The position numbers and the translations under genes are program-made. This document shows, in pieces, positions 9,516 to 19,600 of a stretch of 64,000 nucleotides of DNA (positions within the stretch are counted from its first letter, which is position 1; the number at the start of each line of letters is the position of its first letter). Origin of the DNA: Wenyingzhuangia heitensis (GTDB lineage Bacteria; Bacteroidota; Bacteroidia; Flavobacteriales; Flavobacteriaceae); NCBI RefSeq assembly GCF_011762155.1, contig NZ_JAASQL010000001.1:1116001-1180000 (forward strand). Direction: 5' to 3'. A model generated the notes under the pieces. That model did no database searches, was not told the DNA's origin, and was given only the letters and a program-made list of their open reading frames with translations.

Positions 9516-10094
9516 TTAATCTTTAAATTTTTTCTTAACTCTACTTAAGGATTCTGGTTTAACACCTAAATAACTAGCAATGTGATATAGGGGAACTCTG
9601 TCTAATATCATAGGTTTATTTTCCATCATATCTACATAAAGTTCTTCTATGGTCATTGTTTTTTTTATCTCTTCTCTCTCTAATAGTTTAGCATAGCTAG
9701 CTAAATAAAAGTTTAAAGTAGATTTTGTAAACACTGGACATTGTGTAAAAATTACTTCAAAAGCATCTTGAGAAATAGATATTACATCTGTTTTTTCTAA
9801 TGCTTGTGCAGATATTGTAGAGGGTAAACTGTTAATGATTTGATGATATTCTCCAACCCACCAATCATCAAAAGCAAAAAATCGATTGTATTCGTTGTTT
9901 TTTCGATCTTTGATAAATACTCTAACACAACCCTTTACAATGTAAAAAGCAGAGGTTTTTGTATCGTTTTTTTTAAATAAAAACTCCTTCTTTTTAAAAG
10001 ATTGAGGAGTTATTAGTTTTGTTAAAATATCAATTTCTTCTTGGGGTAAAATGATATTTCTTTTCTTGTAATATTCAATAATTTTAACAAGCAT
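9516..10094 (-). CDS. Crp/Fnr-family transcriptional regulator
   Basis: 192 residues. The N-terminal half is a cyclic-nucleotide-binding-like beta roll (about 25-115: KKEFLFKKND, YIVKGCVRVFI, RFFAFDDWWVGEYHQI, ISAQALEKTDVISI) and the C-terminus a short winged helix whose recognition segment is PLYHIASYLGVKPESLSRVKKKF. It belongs to the Bacteroidota-type short Crp/Fnr proteins. The Fnr cluster cysteines at the N-terminus are absent, and the classic cAMP-binding GEL/RxS pattern is not obvious, so the ligand is unknown. It is followed by der and preceded by a similar Crp/Fnr gene on the same strand; it has its own good promoter at 10142-10171. Confidence 0.88.
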   Translation of the reverse strand: MLVKIIEYYKKRNIILPQEEIDILTKLITPQSFKKKEFLFKKNDTKTSAFYIVKGCVRVFIKDRKNNEYNRFFAFDDWWVGEYHQIINSLPSTISAQALEKTDVISISQDAFEVIFTQCPVFTKSTLNFYLASYAKLLEREEIKKTMTIEELYVDMMENKPMILDRVPLYHIASYLGVKPESLSRVKKKFKD

Positions 10095-10141
10095 TACATT
10101 TTGTTTTGGGGTTTAGTAATACTTTTTCATAGAAAGCAGGG

Positions 10142-10171
10142 CAAAGTTACTAAATAGTAATGAATTAGCAA
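10142..10171 (-). promoter_or_regulatory. Promoter of the 9516-10094 Crp/Fnr gene
   Basis: Reading the minus strand, TTG (10171-10169), a 19-nt spacer and TAACTTTG (10149-10142) match the Bacteroidota -33/-7 consensus. The predicted start of transcription is about 40 nt upstream of the ATG, so this regulator is probably transcribed on its own rather than only by read-through from the upstream paralogue. Confidence 0.6.
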
Positions 10172-10210
10172 GTATCTGTTGTGTTGTTTAATGTGTATAT
10201 TAACAGATGA

Positions 10211-10798
10211 TTAGCTTTTGGTTAAATTCATTTGTTTTCGGATTCTACTTAAAGATTCCGGTTTAATATTCAAATATGCTGCAATATGGAAAAGGGGAAT
10301 TCTTTTTTCTATTCCGGGGTGATTTTGTAATAAGGTTTCATAGTTTTCTAAAGCTGATAAACTTCTTTTTTTCTTTTCGTTTTTGGCTAAAGAATATTTT
10401 TCAGCAGCAGAAATTTCGCGTAATACGCTAGCTGCAGTAGGACATTTTTTTATTAAAAGCTCACAATCTTTTTTTGTAAAAGTTAATAAATTAGTATCCT
10501 CTATTGCTTGTACACTACATAAAGCTGGTTTTTCATGTAATAATTCATACAAATCTACCATCCACCAATTTTGATAAGCAAACCTTCTTATGTAGTCTAC
10601 TCCTTTGGCATCGGTGTAGTATTCTCTTAAAATACCATCTAATACAAAAGCTCCGTGTTTGGGAGTTTTACCTTCTATATATAAAAACTCTCCTTTTAGA
10701 ATAGTTGTTGGTTTTACTAAATTGATTAATATTTCTATTTCAGATTGAGGTATTTCATGGGTTTGTGAAAAAAAATCAATTATTCTGCTCGAAATCAT
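10211..10798 (-). CDS. Crp/Fnr-family transcriptional regulator (tandem paralogue)
   Basis: 195 residues with the same plan as the neighbouring regulator: beta roll from about residue 20 to 115 (GEFLYIEGKTPKHGAFVLDG, RRFAYQNWWMVDLYELL, SVQAIEDTNLLTF) and a C-terminal winged helix with PLFHIAAYLNIKPESLSRIRKQM. The helix-turn-helix is almost the same as in the downstream gene (IASYLGVKPESLSRVKK), so the two may recognise related operators. No N-terminal Fnr cysteine set is present. It lies 116 bp upstream of the paralogue and downstream of the proBA terminator. Its ligand and targets are unknown. Confidence 0.87.
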   Translation of the reverse strand: MISSRIIDFFSQTHEIPQSEIEILINLVKPTTILKGEFLYIEGKTPKHGAFVLDGILREYYTDAKGVDYIRRFAYQNWWMVDLYELLHEKPALCSVQAIEDTNLLTFTKKDCELLIKKCPTAASVLREISAAEKYSLAKNEKKKRSLSALENYETLLQNHPGIEKRIPLFHIAAYLNIKPESLSRIRKQMNLTKS

Positions 10799-10822
10799 AG
10801 TTTGTTTGGGGGATTTTAAACT

Positions 10823-10866
10823 AAAAAAAATAGTTATCTAATAATAAGTTAATTAGATAACTATTT
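10823..10866 (-). terminator. Rho-independent terminator of proB-proA
   Basis: A perfect 15-bp inverted repeat (arms 10828-10842 and 10852-10866, AAATAGTTATCTAAT and its complement, 9-nt loop) is followed on the minus strand by a run of eight T. It lies between the proA stop and the start of the Crp/Fnr gene. I first considered an operator, but the U-run on the side distal to proA makes a terminator the better reading. Confidence 0.75.
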
Positions 10867-10915
10867 CAAAGGTAATATTTTTAAGTCATATTAACTATTT
10901 AGAGTTAATAGAATG

Positions 10916-12166
10916 TTAAGAGCGAGTTTGACCGTTACCTTTAACAACCCACTTATATGAGGTAATTTCTTCTAGTGCCATAGGTCCTCTAGCGTGTAGT
11001 TTTTGTGTACTAATCCCTATTTCTGCTCCTAAACCAAATTGAGCACCATCTGTGTATGCGGTAGAAGCATTTGCGTAAACAGCTGCTGCATCTACAATAT
11101 TTAAATATTTAGCAATGGTTTCTGCATTTTCAGAAATAATAGCTTCACTGTGTTTAGAGCTGTATTTTGCAATATGATCTAAAGCACTATCCATATTAGC
11201 TACTGTTTTTATAGCCATTTTGTTTGCTAAAAATTCAGTTCCAAAGTGTGAATCATCAGCTTTGTTTAATAGTTCTTTTGGATAGTTTGTTAATTTTTCA
11301 AATGCTTTTTCATCTGCATACACCACTGTGCCTTTAGTAGCTAACTCAGATGTTAATGTGTTTAAATTATCTAATTGAGATTCGTGAATTAACAAACAAT
11401 CTAATGCATTACAAACACTAACTCTTCTTGTTTTTGCATTGGCAATAATGGCAGTTCCTTTGGCAATATCTCCATCTTTATCAAAATAAGTATGTACAAT
11501 ACCAGCTCCTGTTTCAATAACAGGTACTTTTGCATTTTCTCTTACATAGTTAATTAGTCCTTGACTTCCTCTAGGAATAATAATGTCTACATATTCTACA
11601 GCATTTAACATTTCTGTAGTAGCGCTTCTATCTGCAGGTAATAAAGTAACAACGTTAGTGTTTACATTGTGAGCTTTTAAAACTTCTTTGATAATGTTTA
11701 CAATAGCGATGTTAGAAAATTCAGCATCGGATCCTCCTTTTAAAATACAAGCATTTTTGGTTTTAAAACATAAAGAAAATACGTCAAAAGATACGTTTGG
11801 ACGAGCTTCGTATATAACACCAATAACTCCAATAGGCACCCTAACTTTAGAAATGTCTAATCCGTTTTCTAAAATTTTGTTTTCAATTACTTTTCCAACA
11901 GGGCTTTCTAGTTTAGATACGTTTTTAATATCTCCTGCAATACCTTCAATTCTTTCAGCATTTAATAACAAACGATCGTATTTAGGATCGTTTTTATCCA
12001 TACGGTCTAAATCTTTTTGATTGGCATCTAATATAGCCGTTGTGTTTGCAATTGCTTTGTTAGAAATTTCTACCAATATCTGATTGATAGTTTCGTTAGA
12101 TAATTCTATTAATGTTCTACTCGCATTTCTTGAATTTTGAAATGTCTGTTCTAATTTTAATTCCAT
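10916..12166 (-). CDS. proA: Glutamate-5-semialdehyde dehydrogenase (gamma-glutamyl phosphate reductase)
   Basis: 416 residues, standard length. ProA reduces gamma-glutamyl phosphate with NADPH to glutamate-5-semialdehyde, the second step of proline synthesis. Visible signatures are [19 protein letters not shown] near residue 115, the [12 protein letters not shown] nucleotide-binding block, IIPRGSQGL, the catalytic-cysteine segment [14 protein letters not shown] (about 248-262) and the C-terminal [22 protein letters not shown]. It starts 1 bp after the proB stop codon, an operon arrangement that supports coupled production of the two enzymes, which channel the unstable acyl phosphate between them. 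Confidence 0.97.
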   Translation of the reverse strand: MELKLEQTFQNSRNASRTLIELSNETINQILVEISNKAIANTTAILDANQKDLDRMDKNDPKYDRLLLNAERIEGIAGDIKNVSKLESPVGKVIENKILENGLDISKVRVPIGVIGVIYEARPNVSFDVFSLCFKTKNACILKGGSDAEFSNIAIVNIIKEVLKAHNVNTNVVTLLPADRSATTEMLNAVEYVDIIIPRGSQGLINYVRENAKVPVIETGAGIVHTYFDKDGDIAKGTAIIANAKTRRVSVCNALDCLLIHESQLDNLNTLTSELATKGTVVYADEKAFEKLTNYPKELLNKADDSHFGTEFLANKMAIKTVANMDSALDHIAKYSSKHSEAIISENAETIAKYLNIVDAAAVYANASTAYTDGAQFGLGAEIGISTQKLHARGPMALEEITSYKWVVKGNGQTRS

Positions 12167-12167
12167 T

Positions 12168-13244
12168 TTACTTTATAGTTAAGTAATTATAGTGCACTAA
12201 TGCGGGTTGGTTGTGTTGTTTTTGTAAAACAAGGGCTTTCTCTGCACCATAAGAAGCTTTTCCGTAACCTATTTCGTTGCCTTCTAAATCTAGAATGGTA
12301 ACAATGTCTCCTTTTTTAAAGGCTCCTTCTATTTTTTCAATTCCAACGGGTAGTAAACTATTTGCTTGGTTATTTAACAAAGCATTGTAGGCACCTTTAT
12401 TTATAAAAATTTTTCCTTTAGAAAAAGTTCCAGAATTGGTGATCCATTTTTTGACAGCCGTTTTATTTTTATCAAAATGAGCTTTAAAAAAAGTTCCTGC
12501 TTCTCTTTTTAAAAGTTGAGCAGTAATATTGGGAGTTGTTCCGTTTCCTATAGATACGTTTACTCCTAGGGCTGCAATTTTAATTGCAGTATTTACTTTG
12601 GTAAGCATCCCACCTCTACCAAATTCAGATTTTTCTTCGCTAATAGCGTTGTCCAAATCTATTTCTTCGTTGTCAAAGTCTCTAATTAACAGAGCATCTG
12701 GTTTTGATGGATGGTCCGTGAAAATACCATCTACATTGCTTAGAATTAACAATTCGTCTGCTTGAATCATACTTGCTACTAAACCAGAAATTTCATCATT
12801 GTCTGTAAACATTAATTCGGTTACAGACACCACATCATTCTCATTAATAATAGGTGTAATGTCACATTTTAGCAAAGCTTCTACACAATTGGTCATATTC
12901 AAATAATGTTCTCTTGTGCTAAAAGATTCTTTGGTAATTAATACTTGTGAACAAATTAACTGATGATTTGTGAAATATTGGTTGTATAAATTCATCAACG
13001 CTATTTGACCTACAGATGCTAGTACCTGTCTTTTACTAATAGCATCTAAAGAACTGGGGACTTCAATTTTAGATCTACCAGCAGCAACGGCACCCGATGA
13101 TACCAATACAACTTGATGTCCTTCCTTTTTTAGGAAAGCAACTTGCTCTACAATATGTTTAATACGTTCTTCATTAGGAGCACCTGATGGTAACGTTAAT
13201 ACATTAGAGCCTATTTTAATTAAAATCTTTTTAGATGTTTTCAT
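12168..13244 (-). CDS. proB: Glutamate 5-kinase
   Basis: 358 residues. ProB phosphorylates L-glutamate on the gamma carboxylate, the first and usually feedback-controlled step of proline biosynthesis. The amino-acid-kinase domain (1-260) shows KIGSNVLT near the start, [15 protein letters not shown], the [18 protein letters not shown] segment and the [21 protein letters not shown] motif. The C-terminal 80 residues ([14 protein letters not shown] through [21 protein letters not shown]) are a PUA domain, so this is the long, regulated form. It is the first gene of the proB-proA operon, with a free upstream region of 182 bp shared with the next operon's terminator. Confidence 0.96.
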   Translation of the reverse strand: MKTSKKILIKIGSNVLTLPSGAPNEERIKHIVEQVAFLKKEGHQVVLVSSGAVAAGRSKIEVPSSLDAISKRQVLASVGQIALMNLYNQYFTNHQLICSQVLITKESFSTREHYLNMTNCVEALLKCDITPIINENDVVSVTELMFTDNDEISGLVASMIQADELLILSNVDGIFTDHPSKPDALLIRDFDNEEIDLDNAISEEKSEFGRGGMLTKVNTAIKIAALGVNVSIGNGTTPNITAQLLKREAGTFFKAHFDKNKTAVKKWITNSGTFSKGKIFINKGAYNALLNNQANSLLPVGIEKIEGAFKKGDIVTILDLEGNEIGYGKASYGAEKALVLQKQHNQPALVHYNYLTIK

Positions 13245-13390
13245 TAATCCATGCTACTAGCTTTGTTTAAAAGCTAAATATGATACTGCAAAAGTCGTGT
13301 TTTTTTAATGACTTTACAAGTTGATAGATATCAATAAAAATAGAAGTTTTTGCTGGTTAATTAGTGTTGAGTTATAAGTTTTATGAAAGC

Positions 13391-13421
13391 AAAAGGACAA
13401 GTAAAATATACTTATCCTTTT
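13391..13421 (-). terminator. Rho-independent terminator of the DUF1800-DUF1501 operon
   Basis: On the minus strand, AAAAGGATAAGT pairs with ACTTGTCCTTTT (12 bp, one G-T wobble) around a 6-7 nt loop, directly after the DUF1501 stop codon, with the T residues of the distal arm forming the U-run. Confidence 0.55.
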
Positions 13422-13426
13422 TGTGT

Positions 13427-14620
13427 TTAAATAAAGTTTAGGTTTTCAAAAGATTTGCCTAGTATTTTTTTAGGATCGGCTTCTAACCATTTTTCTAAAA
13501 CAGTAGAATAGACTTGTCTAAAATCTACTTCATATTTAATATCTCCATTGTTGTCTAAGTTGGCAAGATTTGGAGTGTTGTTATAAATGCCGGGTTTTTT
13601 TAAGTTTTCTGTTAATACAAACAAATTATTGGCAGCTCCGTGATCGGTTCCCATTCCTGCATTTTCTTCTACACGTCTTCCAAATTCAGAAAACACCATA
13701 ATTAAAGTGTCTTTAAAAGTATCGTTTTGTTTTAGATCATTAACAAAATTTTCCAAACCGTTAGAAAGTACGCTCATCAGTCTTTTGTGTTTGTAGGGTT
13801 GAGATACGTGCGTGTCAAAACCTCCCATAGATACGTAGTACACTTTTGTTTCTAAATGAGAGTTTATATAAGTAGCGGTAGTTGCCAATTGCTTTTCAAA
13901 AGAATTGCTGTTGTATTTGGTGTTTGATTTATATGTTTTTGATTTTTCGTGAATATAAGTTGCAGATGATTCTGCTTGAATCATTTGTTTGTATAAATAT
14001 CCTAAGTTTTCTTCATTTAAATGTTCGTCTAAATGATGTTTGTTTGCTATTTTTTTTAAGAAAGGATCACTTGCATTTCTATGCAATAATTTTGGGTCAA
14101 AAGCCGCAATACCGCTTTTGTCTTTTCCTTTTAAGGCTAAAGATAGTTTATTGTCTACATCAATAGCCATGTGTGATTCTAATTTATATGCATCAATATA
14201 ATTACCTATCCAACCTGTAGATTTGTATTCGTTAGCATCTGTGGCAGTTTGCCAAATATCTGCAGATCTAAAATGAGATCTAACAGGATTTGGGTATCCT
14301 ACGTTATTAATAATACTAACATAACCTTTATCGTATAGATTTTTTAAAGGAGACATGTAGTTTGGTAAACCAACATCTCCATTTAAGCGTAATAGCTCTT
14401 TTTTAGGAATAGCTAACTTGGGTCTTTTACGGTAGTAAATGTCATTATTGTAAGGAATCACGGTGTTTAAACCATCGTTTCCACCAGATAATTGAATAAC
14501 AACTAGTTTTTTGTGGCCTAGTTTGTTTTTAGGAATTTTTTCAAAAGCTTGTAAAAAACTGGGTACAAATAACATTCCACTAGCTAAGGAACTATTAATG
14601 ATAAAATCTCTTCTTTTCAT
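13427..14620 (-). CDS. DUF1501 (sulfatase-fold) secreted protein
   Basis: 397 residues. The N-terminus MKRRDFIINSSLASGMLF resembles a twin-arginine signal (RRDFI followed by a hydrophobic stretch), so export is likely, possibly folded. The DUF1501 family belongs to the alkaline-phosphatase/sulfatase superfamily; characteristic pieces visible are VVIQLSGGNDGLNTVIPY (39-56), the MGGFDTH block, and FSEFGRRVEENAGMGTDHGAANNLFVL near residue 320, which holds the likely metal-binding Glu, Asp and His. The true substrate of the family is not established. It follows the DUF1800 gene by 12 bp, the standard DUF1800-DUF1501 pairing. Confidence 0.9.
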   Translation of the reverse strand: MKRRDFIINSSLASGMLFVPSFLQAFEKIPKNKLGHKKLVVIQLSGGNDGLNTVIPYNNDIYYRKRPKLAIPKKELLRLNGDVGLPNYMSPLKNLYDKGYVSIINNVGYPNPVRSHFRSADIWQTATDANEYKSTGWIGNYIDAYKLESHMAIDVDNKLSLALKGKDKSGIAAFDPKLLHRNASDPFLKKIANKHHLDEHLNEENLGYLYKQMIQAESSATYIHEKSKTYKSNTKYNSNSFEKQLATTATYINSHLETKVYYVSMGGFDTHVSQPYKHKRLMSVLSNGLENFVNDLKQNDTFKDTLIMVFSEFGRRVEENAGMGTDHGAANNLFVLTENLKKPGIYNNTPNLANLDNNGDIKYEVDFRQVYSTVLEKWLEADPKKILGKSFENLNFI

Positions 14621-14632
14621 GATAAATTCGTT

Positions 14633-16003
14633 TTAGCACATTTGATATTCTGGAATAGACATAATAGCAATGCAGAAATCTTTTGTGGAGTTGTTAATTA
14701 GTGGATTTATAATTTCTTGAGTTTGTTTGTTTAGTTTGGTGCCCAAGAGTGCATCTTGCCAATCTTTATTTTTGGTGCCTATTGTTTTGTAATCAAAAGC
14801 TTGCCAGTCTAGCGTAGTAAAAATAAAATAAGCTTTGTTCTTTTTTCGTTTATTGATTGTTTCAAAATCATCTTCAAAAGCAGATTCTGGTTCTAGTTCA
14901 ATTTGTTTTTGTTGTGCAATAGATGATGCTAGTTTTAAACGCAACATAATGGTATTGGCATCAATCCATTGTTTGTCTCCAGGCCACCCTGCAACATTAG
15001 GTGGGTACAATAGCTTTTGTCCTAAATTAAATTGTAGATATTGAAAATAGCGCTCTCTTTTAAATTCATAAGGAATTACGTTGTGAATACTAACCAATAG
15101 TTCTACAGGTGATTTTATTTTAACGCCAATATTTTCATCATCATAAAACCAATCAGCAGTAAGTACAAATTTCATTAAATCTGCTATTTCGTAATTTTTA
15201 CGAAATACTTTAGCCATTTTTTTTATGTGTTTTTGGTTGGGTTTAGGGTTTACAAATTCTTTATATATTTTTTCAGATATAAATAAAGAACATTGTTCTT
15301 GTTCTAAAATTATATTTATAATGTCAGTACCATCAAAATCCCCAGTTTTTCCTAAAAACGTTTTAGATTCAAAATCGTGAAATTTAGATTTAAAAGTAAA
15401 GCCATTTTTGCTAGAAAACCATCCTGTAAAAGCCCTTGCAGATTCTTTAATATCTTTTTCTGTATAATTTCCAACTCCCAAAGTAAACAACTCCATTAGT
15501 TCTCTGGCATAATTCTCATTGGGGTGTTTTTTTTTATTTTGTTGATTGTTTAAGTAGCGAATCATCATTGGGTTTTTAGATATGGCTACAACAAAATCTT
15601 TAAAATTACCTAAAGCGTGTTTTTCAATTACGCTTAAATATTCAATGGTTTGTATAGTAGAGTTACTAGAACATACAAAATGATTTGCCCAAAACAATCT
15701 CATCTTATCATGTAGTAATGTTTCAGAAGTATATAGTTGATCAAACCATTTTACGTTTAGTTTATTTAGTAAACGACGATTTTCTTTCTGTTGTAGTTTT
15801 CGTCTTTCGTTTTTATCTTCTATTGATAAACCTACTTTCTCTATACTAGAAACGTCAACTTTAATAGACTTCCTCTTTTTAGATTTTTTAAAAAGAAGTT
15901 TTACGTTTTCTTCGGTACTTAATTTGTTTAATTTTTGAACCTCCTTGGGTAGTATTCCAAATCCTACACGATTGTATAAATGTATTAAGTGATGGTTTTT
16001 CAT
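14633..16003 (-). CDS. DUF1800 family protein
   Basis: 456 residues from the preferred ATG at 16003; the frame also has an ATG at 16090, but the family begins with a sequence like MKNHHLIHLYNRVGFG, so the internal start is chosen. Family motifs visible are FWANHFVCS near residue 130, NENYARELMELFTLGVGNYTEKDI about 190, FLGKTGDFDGTDI, and the C-terminal PPNVAGWPGDKQWI. DUF1800 proteins are almost always encoded next to DUF1501 proteins and are thought to act with them in the envelope; the biochemical role is unknown. No clear signal peptide follows the chosen start. It is the first gene of a two-gene operon with 12 bp to the DUF1501 gene. Confidence 0.88.
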   Translation of the reverse strand: MKNHHLIHLYNRVGFGILPKEVQKLNKLSTEENVKLLFKKSKKRKSIKVDVSSIEKVGLSIEDKNERRKLQQKENRRLLNKLNVKWFDQLYTSETLLHDKMRLFWANHFVCSSNSTIQTIEYLSVIEKHALGNFKDFVVAISKNPMMIRYLNNQQNKKKHPNENYARELMELFTLGVGNYTEKDIKESARAFTGWFSSKNGFTFKSKFHDFESKTFLGKTGDFDGTDIINIILEQEQCSLFISEKIYKEFVNPKPNQKHIKKMAKVFRKNYEIADLMKFVLTADWFYDDENIGVKIKSPVELLVSIHNVIPYEFKRERYFQYLQFNLGQKLLYPPNVAGWPGDKQWIDANTIMLRLKLASSIAQQKQIELEPESAFEDDFETINKRKKNKAYFIFTTLDWQAFDYKTIGTKNKDWQDALLGTKLNKQTQEIINPLINNSTKDFCIAIMSIPEYQMC

Positions 16004-16237
16004 GAGAGAGGTTTTAGGGATTGTGTTATGTATGACTTGTTTTGTTGTGATAAGTTTAAAGCAGAAATGTTTTTTTTGGGGAATGTACATGTTTTTTTGA
16101 ATTTAGATGTCTAGTTTTTTGTCTAGACACCTTTTTGTTTAGTGGGTGTAGTAAGTAAATAAATAATTTTTAATTATCTGTAAGGTAGAGTGTTGGGAGT
16201 TTTATGTGGTTTTTATGTATTTTATTCTGTAGAATCC

Positions 16238-16268
16238 TTGTGCAAAGTCCTTATATGTGCTATATTTG
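16238..16268 (+). promoter_or_regulatory. Promoter of the first initiator tRNA gene
   Basis: TTG (16238-16240), a 20-nt spacer and TATATTTG (16261-16268) match the Bacteroidota consensus. The start of transcription would be a few bases before the tRNA. The TATATTTGCA is shared with the second tRNA copy. The upstream stretch from 16004 holds only a 7-bp inverted repeat (16108-16114 / 16123-16129) of unclear meaning. Confidence 0.75.
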
Positions 16269-16278
16269 CACTCGAAAT

Positions 16279-16351
<73 letters not shown>

Positions 16352-16357
16352 CAAAGA

Positions 16358-16390
16358 AACCCTCAGCATATATGTTGAGGGTTTTTCTTT
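16358..16390 (+). terminator. Terminator after initiator tRNA copy 1
   Basis: AACCCTCA pairs with TGAGGGTT, extendable through GCA/TGT to a small TATA loop, followed by TTTTTCTTTTTT. It begins 6 nt after the tRNA. Confidence 0.8.
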
Positions 16391-16676
16391 TTTCTATAAT
16401 ATAGACTTCTATGTTTCCTTTGTAGCTAGTATTACATTTCTGTAATAACATTTACTACATCTTATTTTAATTTAATATTAAAAATACTGTAACTTCTTAA
16501 AATATTTTTTTGTTGTAAAACAGAGAATTATTTTGAATAATATATGTGTAAAGCTCTGTTTTGTTGAGTATTTAATATAGTATTCTACATTTGGTGCGTT
16601 GATTTGTTAATGTGTTGCCCTTCTCAGGATAGAAATTATTCAACTTTGTAATCATAATATAAATTAACTTAAACTT
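16391..16676. other. Intergenic region upstream of susC with nested inverted repeats
   Basis: No gene is seen here. It holds the susC promoter and, just upstream of it, two nested inverted repeats: outer arms AAAACAGAG (16517-16525) and CTCTGTTTT (16554-16562), inner arms ATTATT (16527-16532) and AATAAT (16536-16541). The outer right arm ends one base before the -33 region, a position suited to an activator binding site; that role is inference. The 5' leader of susC is about 75-80 nt. Confidence 0.45.
16564..16593 (+). promoter_or_regulatory. Promoter of the susC-susD cluster
   Basis: TTG (16564-16566), a 19-nt spacer and TACATTTG (16586-16593) fit the Bacteroidota -33/-7 consensus; the predicted transcript has a leader of roughly 77 nt before the susC ATG. 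Confidence 0.6.
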
Positions 16677-19600
16677 ATGAAATTCAAATTATTTGACAAC
16701 TTAAAAACTAAGAGCGTACTGTTTGTACTCCTTAGTGTTTTTAGTTTCAGTTTTATGCATGCACAATCGAAGAAAGTTTCTGGAAACGTTAGTTCGATTG
16801 ATGGGCCTGCAATTGGAGCGACTGTTAGTGTAAAGAGTACAGGTAGATTAACCGTAACAGATTTTGATGGGAATTTTGAAATTGATGTTAAAAATAATGA
16901 TGTTTTAGTGGTAGATTATATGGGGTACACTAAAAAGGAAGTTCCTGTAAAAGGGAAAACCATTGTTAAGATTGAGTTAAAGCAAGATGCTGCTCAGTTA
17001 GAAGAAGTGGTTGTAGTTGGGTATGGTACTCAAAAGAAGAAAGAGGTTACTGGTGCTGTTGCAAATGTAAAAGCTGAGGTAATTGAAAGAACGGCAACGG
17101 CAGATTTAGGTTCTGCTATTCAAGGACAAATTGCGGGTGTAAATGTTGTTGCTACTTCTGGTGAACCAGGAGAAGAATCTAATATTCAAATTCGTGGTGT
17201 AAATTCTATTTTAGGTAACAACAGGCCTTTGTATGTAGTTGATGGAATTCCTTATGAAGATGATCCTAAATTGAGTATGAATGAAATTGAAAGTATTGAT
17301 GTGTTAAAAGATGGTGCATCTGCTGCAATTTATGGTACTCGTGGTGCTGCGGGGGTAATTTTAATTACGACCAAAAAGGCAAGAGAAGGACAGATGAATG
17401 TAAGGTTGAATAGTTATTTTGGTGTTCAAAAAATCACGTCTAGCACACCTATTTTAGATAGAAACCAAAGATTGTTTGTAGAGCATTTAGAAGGAGAAGC
17501 TTTAAAAGGAACTAGATTTGGTAACACTTGGACAGTGATAGAGCGTTCTCCTCATTATTTAACAAACGATACTAACTTATTCGATTTGATTGAGAATGAT
17601 TATGCAACAATTCAAAATCATAACTTAAGTATTTCTGGAGGAAAAAATGGTTTATCATATAATGTAAACGGTAGTTTTTTTAGTCAAGAAGGGGTGTTGT
17701 GGAATTCTCAGTACGATCGTTTTAACTTAAGATCTAATACCTCTTATAAAAAAGGTAAGTGGGATATTAAATCAGGAATTTCTTTTAGAGTAGAAGATAA
17801 TAAGATTTCTCCTTGGGGGTTAATTCAAGATGCTATTAAATACAGCCCATTACAACCAGAATTGGTTACTGATGCAAGTGTTTTAGAAAATCTTGGAGAT
17901 GATAACGAAGCTCAGAACGTATCTTACTTAGGGCAAAAGTTAAATCAAAAAAATGATAGAGTTAATCATTACTTTGATGTTAATATAAATGCTACCTATA
18001 ACATTTCTGATAATTTAAAATTCACCACTAGAGGAGCTGTTAGTTATAACAACGGAACCCAAGTTACAGTAAACCCTGAGTTTATTGCTATTAAAGATGA
18101 TGGTACAAAAATTCAAAATACACAATCAAGTGTAACGAATACAAGTACTTTACAGACTAAGAAAACAATAGATGGTTTCTTAAATTATAAAAAGAGTATT
18201 GGTAGTCATAATGTAAACTTTACATTGGCATATTCTGCAGAACAATATGAGTATTCACAATTTTTAGCTCGTAAGTTTGATTTGTTTAACAATGAGATTA
18301 CTGTGTTAAATAATGCTTTACAAGATGAAGCTTATGTAGAGTCGGGAACAAACCAATGGACACAGGACAGAAGAAATACAATTATTGGTAGTTTGGCAAG
18401 AGTTCAATATAACTATAAAGGAAAGTATTTAGTTAATGCATTTGTGCGTAGAGATGGATCTTCAAGATTTAGAGCTGAACCTTATGCAATTTTCCCTTCT
18501 GTTAGTTTAGGATGGAATGTTCATGATGAATACTTTTGGTCACCAATTAAAAGATATATCTCTCAGTTTAAAGTTAGAGCCAGTAGAGGTACAACAGGGA
18601 ATAATGGTGCACCAGATTATGCGTTTGCTCCAGTAATTCAGTTAAGTAGAGATTATGTGTTTGGAGGTGATGGTGGAGAAGTTTTATACAATGGGGCAAC
18701 TCAAGAGACCTTTGCAGATCCTAATTTAAAATGGGAAACTTCTATATCACAAAACCTTGGGGTTGATATGGCTTTTTTATCAAACAAGTTAACAATGAAT
18801 TTAGACTTGTATAGAACTAACAAAGAAGATATGTTACTTCCAGTATTAGTGCCAACTTCAGCAGGAGGAGGTTCTGCAGATGAAACGGTTGTAAGAAATG
18901 TAGGAGATATGACCAATCAGGGTATAGAATTGGCGGTAAACTATAGACATAAAGGTAAGTTCTCTTGGAATACAGGATTAACATTTACCAAAAATGAGAA
19001 TGAGGTAACAAAAATGGATGAAAGTAATCCTGTTATTTATTTTGATGATAGTACTATTTCAGGTCACTCAAACGATCAAGATTTAACGACATTGGTTAGA
19101 GAAGGGTATGAGGCAGGAGCTTTTTTCTTACACGAAACTAATGGAGTTATCCAAACACAAGAACAATTACTTGCTTATCAGCAAATAGATCCTAATGCTT
19201 TAATGGGAGATTTAATTTATGTAGATGAAAACGGTGATGGAAAAATTACTATTGATGATAGAACTTATGCAGGAAGTGGAGTTCCTGAATTTGAAATAGG
19301 ATGGAATTTTAATGCATACTACAAAGGTTTTGATATGGCTATGCAGTGGTATGGTGCTTTTGGAGGTGAAATATTAAATGGTAACAAAGCTTTGGCTTAC
19401 AAGTCACAAAATCATCAAGATTTATTATATCAATGGTCATCATTTAACACAGATTCAAATATACCAGTATATAGAACAGCTACACACAATAACTACCGTG
19501 GACACACTGATTATTGGTTAGAAGATGGAAGTTATTTAAGATTACGTAACATCACTGTAGGGTATACAATTCCTAAAAAGAAGACACAAAAAATGGGGGT

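Noticed and set aside
10828-10866. Long perfect inverted repeat upstream of a Crp/Fnr gene, considered as an autoregulatory operator
   Set aside because: A run of eight T follows the repeat on the minus strand just after proA, so a rho-independent terminator explains it better.
16091-16260. Small inverted repeat TGTCTAG / CTAGACA upstream of the DUF1800 gene, considered as a regulator site
   Set aside because: Only 7 bp with a T-rich loop; too short to support a specific call.
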